This document shows positions 23,201 to 30,434 of a stretch of 64,000 nt of DNA, one piece after another. A program made the position numbers and the translations under genes. Where the stretch lies: the NCBI GenBank assembly GCA_014607495.2, contig CP053160.1:4898001-4962000 (forward strand), given 5' to 3'. The notes beneath the pieces are model-generated. The model had not been told where the DNA came from. It worked only from the letters and a program-made list of their open reading frames with translations, and did no database searches. Numbering within the stretch: the first letter of the stretch is position 1; every line of letters starts with the position of its first letter. This DNA comes from Carposina sasakii. Its lineage: Eukaryota; Arthropoda; Insecta; Lepidoptera; Carposinidae.

Positions 23201-26200
23201 ACCAAGAAAGGACATCCATCTATAGACGAGAATGACGACTACGAAGGCCTGAACGTGAATGAACTTAGGATATTCACGGACGGATCCAAAACAGACTCTG
23301 GAACGGGGTCAGGAGTATTCTCCGAGAACTTGCAGGTCAGAGTCGCCACACCTTTGGGATGCTACAACACGGTCTTCCAGGCCGAGTGCTTCGCGCTCTC
23401 ACAGGCAGCTACAGCCATAATAGCCAGAGTGGTAACTCACCAAGGCATCAGAATCCTCTCGGACAGTAGGGCAGTCCTACAGGCGTTAAACAGCAACACT
23501 ATTACCTCGGGGCTCGTCTACGACTGCCACCGCCAACTAACAGAGGTATGTAGATAGAACCGTCTCACACTGCAGTGGATAAAAGGCCACAGCAGCTCGA
23601 GATCTTCGGACCTTATAGCTATAGGTCCGGAGCCTACCATACCAGCCCCGCAGGTATCGCCAGGACCTTGCTGAGAGCTAGGACCGGCGAACAACACGAT
23701 GCACACTGGTTCAGTCAGGAGGACTGTCGACAAGCAAAAGAGGCCTTACCTCAAATTTGCGGCCGACTGTCAAAAAGGTTAATGAAGCTAAATAAACCCC
23801 AACTGAGACTGATAACTAGCATTATTACAGGTCATTGAGCCTTCAACACCTCTCCACATAATGTAAGTCCTTGAAGACATCTTGAAGGAAATACCACTCC
23901 TCGAGGCGCCCAATGGACAGAACATTGAGCCACCACGTCTTCGACAGAAAATACAATATCCAACTTACCGCAGAATCGAAGGATAGCTCTGGTATTAGAG
24001 AAGTCAGAATATACACGGACGGATCTAAAACCAAGTATGGCACAGGAGCCGGAATTTTCTCGAATGACATGAATATAAAAATATCCACCACCCTTGATAA
24101 GGTTATTACTATCTTTCAAGCAGAATGCATAGGCATTACCAAAGCGGCACAGGCGGTGACGGCCAGAGATGTCAAAGATAGGCCCTTCAAAATAACGTAA
24201 TAACCTCTGTCCTCATACAGGAGTGCCATGAAGCACTCCAATCCATCGCAAGCGAAAACAACGTGACCTTGCAGTGGATTAAAGGACACAGCGACTCACT
24301 CGGAAACGACGCAGCTGACGAACTGGCCAAAAAGGGATCCATGGCAAGCGTATATGGCCCGGAACCACTATTGCCGATACCCCAGGCCCAAATACGAATG
24401 TGGCTGGGTACGCAAACCGAGGAAACCCATCACGTAAAGTGGAAAAACAGTGCAGGATGCAGGCAGACTAAGATCGCTGTTCCGGAAGCATCAAAATGGC
24501 TCGCCCGCAACCTCTTAAGTCTAAAAAGGGACAGTATCCGCAAGGTCATAGGAATCTTAACGGGCCACTGTCCGCTACAAAAACACCTGCACACCATAGG
24601 CGTGTCAAACAGCCCCCTCTGCAGAGGATGCAAGGAGGCGGAAGAAACGCCACAGCACTGATCATGGAATGCACAAGCGTGGCCGAACAACGGGCACTGA
24701 TCCTCCGATCGCCAGCATCACTCTCGGAAGCCTGCAGCAAGCCTAGAAGGTTGCTGACCTTCTGAGAAAATCTGGTTTGGTTGGAGTAGACAGGTAAGGT
24801 AAAATACGTACAATGGCCTCACTTATAGAGGCTAAGTGCGGAAAATGCCCGGTCAAACTAACTAACTAACTCTGCTAACCACACAAGTCACTTGTCTGCT
24901 AGAACTAAGCTAAAACCGCTTACATCAGAGGCGTACAGATAGTTCCGTAGCATGGTGGTGTCGAGCGCGGTGCCGGCCACGTCGCACAGCTGCACGTGTA
25001 TGCGCGCGCGCAGGCCGGGCGCGGCGCCCGCCAGCGTCTCCGCGCCCGCCGTCGCGCCGCCGCCGTACGTGTGGCCGAGGTAGCGTGCGCATAGGCTACT
25101 CTACAACGGTATGGGTAGAGTTCGTTTTATACAGAAGCGGAAATAGACTAATCTACAGCGGGTGGATTTAAAGTACCTATTACCTACAATTTCAAGGTAT
25201 ACTTCCACTGGAATGTCTGAAATTTTTTAATTTTATGGGACATATCATATTTTTTTGTAAATATTTTTTTATTTAAGTAACACATTATAATGTAGTTTTA
25301 TTTAATAACACAGTATAAATTATGTCATCTTTTTATTCAAATAGTTTTAAAATAGCACCTTAGTCCTTAGATGAAGAGAGATTGAGAAAAAGCCCATCAA
25401 AACATGATTTTCATATAATAATATCAAACTAACAAAAATATAAACCTAGAATGGTGTTTAAATGATAAGTTATGCTGTAATGTGGTAAGTCATGGCACAT
25501 TGGTGTTTTCTATCATGCTGAGTATTACTGTTATACTGAACAAATAAATAACTTAATAAATAAACAATGCTTTGTTTGCCGAGATTTGGCTAGTGTATAG
25601 CTATCGGGATGAAAAATAACGTTGCCAATATGTAATTTAGAAAAGAGATGGTAAAATTCGTCATCCGAGTAATTGACCCGGTGGCTCAGTGGTGAGAGCG
25701 CTGGCACGCGGAATGCAGAGGTCGTGGGTTCGATTCCCACCCGGGTGAGGAATTTTTTCCATTTTCTTTATTAATAATTTTATAAATAAACAATACTTAC
25801 TTTACCAGTAGAAGATTCACCAACAACAGTAATTTTAACTGTCAGTTGAATATCTTCATCTTCAGTATCAGACATCACTCACTTTACTGAACTCACTAAA
25901 TATAAACATTAAGATCACAGGTAACTTTGTACTCATGTAGATTTGATGCCCAAATGCATACATTAAATTTTATGTTGCAAATTGAATGAAATGAGCAGTT
26001 TTAAATGTTCAGTTAGAGTAATTAGTTTTTGTTTGGGTTCCGAGTGTCATGGCAACCAATCAGTAGCAATAATAAATATTACTCTGTTTTAAATTAAAAT
26101 GACTTATTAGTTATTAATGATTATCAAATACACAGTTTTATCACTGATGTTTTAAATTTTGTATTGTTTAGTTAAGTACAAGTTAAGTATTCAATAAAAC

Positions 26201-27225
26201 TTGTGTGTATAATGTGATTGATGTAAATATATCTGATACACAACGGGACAGCAAGAACTAATTTTAATTTTATGTTTTAGTGTGGTGGACAGAAAAAATA
26301 ATATCTATTAAAAACAGTCAATCATACTTACTCCTTCTTAATGCATTTTGAGCATCATTGGTCATGGCATCAGCCTCATCCAAGATGATCAATTTAGGTC
26401 CAGCCTTGAAGATAGTTCTAGTGGATGCAAAACTAAGTATTTGACCCCTGACAATACCAATACCTCTGTCATCTGAGGCATTCAGCTCCAATACCTAAAA
26501 TACATAACTTGGTAAGAATCCTCTTTAGTATTATAGTAGATATGCACTGTTTGAAGTTAATACAGGAAATCACTTATTGGGTTTATCTGTTGTCAGATTG
26601 TTCAAAAGAATGGAAAAGTCAAATACCATACTAGCCAGTATGTAGCCAAATAGCTTGTTTGAATAGAATATTATCTTAATTTACCTTTGAACAGGGTTAT
26701 ACAGCAGATCGAAAATAATCCTATCCAGCCATTAACTATAAGCATGCAAGTACAAAACAGCAACTATATAACAGTAGTGTGATAAAATTTTTACCCACCA
26801 TTGAATTAAATTGTTGTGGAGTATACATTTGTCGAGCACATGCTAGAATTGTAGATGTTTTGCCAGTGCCTGGAGGTCCGTAAAACAATAAATGTGGCAA
26901 CTGATTCTCCTTCATGAACAGGTTAACTGAAATGCATTACACAAAACACAATTAGGGCAGAAACATATATAAATGACTAGCTAACAATCTTTTAGAGCAT
27001 TAGCAAACTAGGAACACCAAAATCTAAACTTAATTGCACTCACTTGTCTTTACAATATCATCGTGAGAGACTAGGTCCTCAAGTTTACTTGGCCTATACT
27101 TCTCTACCCTATAAATAAAAAATAAATTTAATTATGTAGTACTAGATTAACAACTTAACAATTCAAAGTTTTTAAGGTTAATTTTCTTACCATGGTAAGT
27201 TTTTGCTAGCTTCTCCCACTGTCAT
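17264..27225 (-). CDS. RFC5: Replication factor C subunit 5 (clamp loader)
   Basis: Eight exons on the minus strand: 27191-27225, 27044-27108, 26799-26926, 26332-26494, 20448-20607, 19299-19513, 17508-17585, 17264-17421; frame closes at 333 aa, close to human RFC5 (340). RFC loads PCNA onto primed DNA in replication and repair. Visible AAA+ parts: [19 protein letters not shown] start, Walker A GPPGTGKT, Walker [18 protein letters not shown], sensor ICNYLGKI and the arginine-finger motif ALQSRCTRF. The C-terminal part has [14 protein letters not shown] and ends [16 protein letters not shown], matching the RFC5 collar domain rather than RFC2/3/4. Intron 4 (20608-26331) contains the whole RAB28 gene on the same strand. 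The last intron starts with GC rather than GT (17507-17506), required to keep the conserved QRVKLPPAV-type junction. Start ATG at 27225 gives [12 protein letters not shown]. Confidence 0.95.
17586..18135 (-). other. RFC5 intron 6, near part
   Basis: AT-rich intron DNA without recognisable content. Confidence 0.45.
18140..18412 (+). repeat. LINE (RTE-like) 3' tail copy
   Basis: Contains CCCGCCTGCCCAACGTGG, GGCCTACGTCCAGCAGTGGA, TGCAATAGGCTGA and a (GAA)n end. Same family as 9855-10015. It lies in RFC5 intron 6. Confidence 0.6.
18771..19250 (-). pseudogene. RTE-type LINE ORF2, 3' fragment
   Basis: A 151-aa open stretch encodes the C-terminal part of a LINE reverse transcriptase: [15 protein letters not shown], then [33 protein letters not shown] and [20 protein letters not shown], the usual end of RTE/BovB-like ORF2. 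The endonuclease and catalytic palm are missing, so this is a 5'-truncated dead copy. It sits antisense-neutral (same strand) in RFC5 intron 6. Confidence 0.8.
19575..19800 (+). repeat. Dispersed repeat, 225 bp, class unknown
   Basis: From CACGCCTTTATACCCTTACG to GCAGCTGTAGTATTATAGGT. A second copy is inverted at 50862-51100 and a short piece lies at 21447-21512. SINE-like in size; no promoter boxes recognised. It is in RFC5 intron 5. Confidence 0.6.
19801..20447 (-). other. RFC5 intron 5 remainder
   Basis: Around 20210-20400 are words (ATAGTTCCGCTGGATGAT, TGTATGACCA, TTTTCTGTGTCACTGCATAC) that recur diverged at 36490-36570, so an old dispersed repeat. Includes a short (ATC)n run at 20300. 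No gene. Confidence 0.4.
20752..20803. repeat. Perfect 23-bp hairpin
   Basis: ACGTATAGTTACATATTGAC followed by TTA, a 6-base loop ATGTGC, and the exact reverse complement of the first arm. It lies in RFC5 intron 4, about 145 bp from exon 5. It could be a MITE end-pair or a small-RNA hairpin; nothing else supports either. Confidence 0.75.
21030..21877 (-). mobile_element. Helitron remnant carrying later insertions
   Basis: Minus strand: starts TCTACACTAATATTATAAAG (21877 downward, preceded by A), a typical lepidopteran Helitron start, and ends GAGGGCGGGCCACTAG followed by T. Inside are a MITE (21071-21445) and a piece of the 225-bp repeat family (21447-21512). Two tandem-like stretches at 21550-21760 share CGTTGGTC(C/G)CCTTCCCGTGGGAA. 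Confidence 0.75.
21071..21445 (+). mobile_element. TA-type MITE inside a Helitron
   Basis: Same family as 9342-9726: GTTTTTTTGTGGCCACC at the left and GACGACCAAAAATAACCCTGTA-like right end. Preceded by a (TACA)n run that blurs the left terminus. Confidence 0.7.
21878..22311 (-). other. RFC5 intron 4 DNA downstream of RAB28
   Basis: No recognisable content. Confidence 0.45.
22312..22317 (-). terminator. RAB28: RAB28 poly(A) signal overlapping the stop codon
   Basis: The minus strand reads CAATAAAATATT: the TAA stop is part of an AATAAA hexamer, implying a 3' UTR of only a few tens of bases. Confidence 0.5.
22313..25875 (-). CDS. RAB28: RAB28-like small GTPase
   Basis: Four exons on the minus strand: 25801-25875, 24924-25100, 22815-23048, 22313-22525; frame closes at 232 aa (human RAB28 221). 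Rab28 is a farnesylated Rab-like GTPase linked to ciliary/endosomal trafficking. Seen here: P-loop GESSTGKSS, DVAG (switch II, with Thr where most GTPases have the catalytic Gln), [10 protein letters not shown], guanine-specificity NKSD, SARTGD (G5), and C-terminal CVLQ, a CaaX prenylation box as in human RAB28 (CAVQ). The interval between P-loop and switch II is Gly/Ala-rich and poorly matches the conserved QTIGLDFF region. The last exon encodes a Pro/Ala/Arg-rich tail from strongly GC-biased repeats. The gene is wholly inside RFC5 intron 4, same strand, so it needs its own promoter (presumably 25876-26331). Confidence 0.85.
23165..23840 (+). pseudogene. LINE RNase H domain fragment, copy 1
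   Basis: Open stretch with RNase H signature [20 protein letters not shown], then [11 protein letters not shown] and [12 protein letters not shown] (the D-E-D residues), followed by a WIKGH word and a shifted frame with [19 protein letters not shown]. Belongs to the 3' part of a non-LTR retrotransposon ORF2 with an RNase H domain. Broken by stops and a deletion. It lies in RAB28 intron 2, opposite strand. Confidence 0.75.
23900..24780 (+). pseudogene. LINE RNase H domain fragment, copy 2
   Basis: Second, related RNase [33 protein letters not shown], then [20 protein letters not shown], and a tail with a Cys-rich knuckle [13 protein letters not shown] and the [17 protein letters not shown] end. 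The D70-equivalent region is deleted. It follows copy 1 head to tail, so either two truncated insertions or a duplicated segment. Confidence 0.75.
25569..25781 (+). repeat. tRNA-like SINE with target duplication
   Basis: 25676-25746 carries a Pol III A box (TGGCTCAGTGGT) and a perfect B box (GGTTCGATTCC) with a perfect T-arm (GTGGG/CCCAC); six of seven acceptor pairs form but the anticodon stem does not, so it is tRNA-derived rather than a working tRNA. The unit is flanked by a 13-bp direct repeat ATAAATAAACAAT (25556-25568 and 25782-25794). The right copy lies four bases from the RAB28 exon 1 donor. Confidence 0.7.
25876..26331 (-). promoter_or_regulatory. Probable RAB28 promoter region inside RFC5 intron 4
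   Basis: The 456 bp between RFC5 exon 4 and the RAB28 start codon. Position alone suggests it carries the RAB28 promoter. AT-rich, and I see no TATA box at a convincing distance. Confidence 0.35.
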
Positions 27226-27293
27226 TTTTATTATTTCCGAGTTCGGTAATATTAAAATAGTTATAAATACAATTCCAGTATGTAAATACTAAA

Positions 27294-27707
27294 TTTTTTT
27301 TTTTTTTTTTTTTAGTTTATCCCGAAGGAAAGGCAAGGGGAACTAAGCCCATACAGCCTAATCATTGTCTAGTAAAATGAATTCTGAATTTATGATGGAT
27401 GATAATGATGATGAATGGAAACGTCGGAAAAATCCTCAAGAACAGGTGTAAAGTTAGTCAAAATGAAAAATAATTGCAGAAACAACTTACATGGGCCCAT
27501 GAAGAGATCGTATTCCGGCTAAAGTTTTACTCAGCTTACGTGCATATAAAACCATGCACACGCACTAGATTCACATCACAAGTAATCAAAATACAACTTA
27601 TCTACTAGAAAACATCACTTCACGGACACATGCAAGCCATTTACAAATATTTTCCGATTTTCACAAGAAAATTACACCCACTCCCTTCCAGCTTTTCCCG
27701 CCGAATC
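27294..27707 (-). repeat. SINE-like family X, full copy
   Basis: Minus strand: starts GATTCGGCGGGAAAAGCTGG, ends TTCCTTCGGGATAAACTAAA plus a poly(A) run (poly(T) from 27294 on the + strand). Same start and end as the copies at 43763, 47436, 52523 and 53498. About 400 bp with a (GAT)n stretch; no ORF. It lies 70 bp upstream of the RFC5 start codon. Confidence 0.75.
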
Positions 27708-27829
27708 CCAAAGGAAAATAACAAAAATCCAAAATGCGAAGAAAACCAAAACAATTTTTTTGTTTTTTTTTTTAAATTACCGTTTATTAGGGATGATGCG
27801 TATTTACGCGACCTGGTTTTAAAACCAGG

Positions 27830-28360
27830 TTTTTACTTGGAAGTACGTAAACCAGGTACGGGCCGAAATACGTGGAAGACTTTGAAGATATTTGCCTTGC
27901 AAGTATCATAGTGATAGTTTGAATCCAAAATTAAACCTTAGGCTATATCTATTAAGGTGTATAATCGCGCTATGTGAAAGAAAATACTTTCAAAGTAAAA
28001 AGTATTTTTTTTTGCCAGCGGGATTATATCACGCAGCCTTATTGAAATAAGGACTATTTTTCTATGAAATACTTTATTAGGCATCGGCGGCGCCCTGCAA
28101 CACCTGTAACCAGGTACGGGCCGAAATACCTGGAACACTTTGAAAGTATTTAAGTTGCAAGTATCGTAGAGATAAATTAAACCTTAGGCTATATCTATTA
28201 AGGTGTATAATCGCGCTAACTGAAAGTAAATACTTTCAAAGTAAAAAAGTATATTTTTTTTGCAAGCGGCATTATAACACGCAGCCTTATTGAAATAAGG
28301 ACTATTTTCTCTAAAATACTTTAGTACCTAGGCATCGGCGCCCGGCAACCCGTGGAATAC
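27830..28360. repeat. Tandem duplication, about 258-bp period
   Basis: CCAGGTACGGGCCGAAATAC occurs at about 27853 and 28111, followed in both by TTAAACCTTAGGCTATATCT, TAAGGTGTATAATCGCGCTA and CGCAGCCTTATTGAAATAAG. Two diverged head-to-tail copies; no coding sense seen. Confidence 0.7.
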
Positions 28361-28519
28361 TTGAAGGTATTTATTTAATAAAGGTATTTATTTTGTAGCA
28401 CGATTATGTTCTTTATGTCTAAGAAAACTAGGATAATATTTCTATAAAAACCTTATTAACAACTTGGTACAAGTTGTTTGTTTACAGTACATACTTTCTA
28501 CAGCGGACTCGAAATAGTA

Positions 28520-28880
28520 TGAAGCACGACTAGGTATACGTGAGCAAGCTCCTGCTGACAGCGCCAAAGCTGCGGCACTGGAGTTTCAAAAGTGTGCAAA
28601 AGTAGGCAGTCTAATGGATGTGCTGTGCTCGCTTCTGCTGACGGCGCCGGAGCTGTCCCCGCTTTGGACCTCCAAAAGAGTGCAAAAGTGGGCAGTCTAA
28701 AGGATGTGCTATACCCGCTTCTGCTGACGTCGTAGGAGTTGTACCCAGTTTGGACCTCCAAAAGTGTGCAAAAGTGGGCAGTCTAATAGATGTGCTGTGC
28801 CCGCTTCTGCTGACGACGCAGGAGCTGTACCCGGTATGGACCTCCAAATGTGTGCAGGAGTAGGAAGTCTCGTGGACGTG
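28520..28880. repeat. Minisatellite, about 86-bp period, four units
   Basis: CTGCTGACG/CTGCTGACA starts units at 28552, 28635, 28721 and 28807; shared words are TTTGGACCTCCAAAAG and GTGCAAAAGTGGGCAGTCTA. The period is not a multiple of three, so an apparent repeat protein on the minus strand shifts frame between units. Confidence 0.75.
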
Positions 28881-29397
28881 CTGTATACTGTGAAACTCTT
28901 TTTTGGTACATTCATAGATAGGAACATACTGTAATTAAAACTTCCTACAACAAGTATGGTACACAAGAGAATGAAGTACATTTACATTTCGGGTAGGTTT
29001 TTTTTATTTTTATTCACACACTTTACAACACATTGACCTAGTCCCCTAGTCCCACACTAAGATCCCTAATAGCCCAGTCATTTTAGGTAAAAAAAGGAGT
29101 GAACCTCGGAATGAAAGATAATAAGCTGTAAATTTGTATAAACCTTTGTTTTGTCGTTCTAAATGATGTCTCAAAAGTCACAAGTGCTATCGTGTCCGCG
29201 TCTTAAGATATTGAAGGTCAAAGGTCATAAAAATCGGTTTTTCGCGAATTTCTCGCTTTCTATCACTTAAATGAGATTTGCACCCATTATAAAAGTTGTA
29301 GAGTAAAAAATTCTCTTCAACTTTTGTCTGAACTTTTTTTTCATACGATTAACCGTTTTTGCGGTAGACCGCGAAGAGTGCGCCGCGTACAGTCATA

Positions 29398-30434
29398 TAT
29401 AGCCTAATGCAAGGTCAAGCGTGAGTTACGGTTATCAGTACGTTGTATAAAGTTAATTATTTACTAAAAAATTATAATTATTAAACAATGCCCATTATTT
29501 ATGTACTAATTATTTATATTTAACTATAGTATATTATTAATTTTGGATTTCATATTTTAATTATATTTTAAGTTAAAACGACAGTGTATACGTTTTAGTT
29601 TTAGTTAACGAAACTAAATAGACCTGTACAATTAATTGTCAACACTTCCACTAACAAATGTAGCAGCTCATCAACATATAAATCGTGTCTACTACCAGAT
29701 TCAAACGTGGTTAGGGAAGGACTTAGAACCTCAAGAATGGGGCTGGAAGCTTGAAAATGAAATCCTGGAGCCCATAAGAACGTTATTGCCTCCAGCACCA
29801 GTCGAAATACTATATATAATATTTTTCAATTGCAAAAAGGGTTGTGGTTCCCGCTGTGGATGCAGAAAATCAGGGTTACTATGTTCTTTAGCTTGTGGCC
29901 AGTGCAATGGACAAGCTTGCCTCAACGCTTCACTATATCCAAATAATCCCGATGAAGATATCTCATACGATCCTGAAATTCTGGAAGGTTTGGTGATGAA
30001 TATGACTGATAATGAGAGTGATGACAATGAATTAAACTTTTTCGAGCGACAACAAGAAGACGACAAAGAAGAAGATAACTAGCTTCCATTTACAATTTTA
30101 TTAAAATTTAAATGAAGAAAAATTCTTTTAATATTTGAACTCACATTTCAATAAATGTATAATATGCTATTTTTAATAATAAATAAATATGTGTATAAAA
30201 TATATTTCCTTACTGTCTTTTTAACTTAAAATATAATCCAAAATTAATAATATACTATAGTGAAATATAAATAATGAAGTCACTTATTTGAATTAAATAT
30301 AAATAATTAATAATTAGTACATAAATAATGGGCATTGTTTAATAATTATAATTTTTTAGTAAATAATTAACTTTATATAACGTACTGATAACACTGATAA
30401 CCGTAACTCACGCTTGACCTTGCATTAGGCTATA
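29398..30434. mobile_element. Element with about 190-bp TIRs carrying a CXC-domain ORF
   Basis: Ends TATAGCCTAATGCAAGGTCA and its mirror, arms of roughly 190 bp with small indels, enclosing the ORF 29636-30082. It sits inside the Harbinger shell, next to the transposase element, sharing a TA at the junction. Superfamily not determined. Confidence 0.7.
29636..30082 (+). CDS. CXC (tesmin-like) Cys-rich protein in a mobile element
   Basis: A 148-aa ORF without breaks. Residues about 1-55 contain AAHQHINRVYYQIQTWLG and WGWKLENEILEPI; about 65-100 hold a Cys cluster, CKKGCGSRCGCRKSGLLC followed by CSLACGQCNGQAC, resembling the CXC domain of tesmin/TSO1 proteins that binds DNA through zinc. The tail is acidic (EDDKEEDN). 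Similar short proteins are, to my knowledge, spread widely in arthropod genomes as repeat-borne genes. Its place between long TIRs suggests cargo of, or a piece of, a transposon. The ORF lacks a preceding upstream domain, so it may be a 3' exon of a larger protein. Confidence 0.65.
   Translation: MSTLPLTNVAAHQHINRVYYQIQTWLGKDLEPQEWGWKLENEILEPIRTLLPPAPVEILYIIFFNCKKGCGSRCGCRKSGLLCSLACGQCNGQACLNASLYPNNPDEDISYDPEILEGLVMNMTDNESDDNELNFFERQQEDDKEEDN

Noticed and set aside
25676..25746. A tRNA gene
   Set aside because: A and B boxes and T-arm are good, but the anticodon stem does not form and one acceptor pair fails; flanking direct repeats fit a SINE.
28498..28981. Repeat protein on the minus strand over the minisatellite
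   Set aside because: The 86-bp period is not divisible by three, so three overlapping ORFs arise from the same DNA repeat; no gene context.
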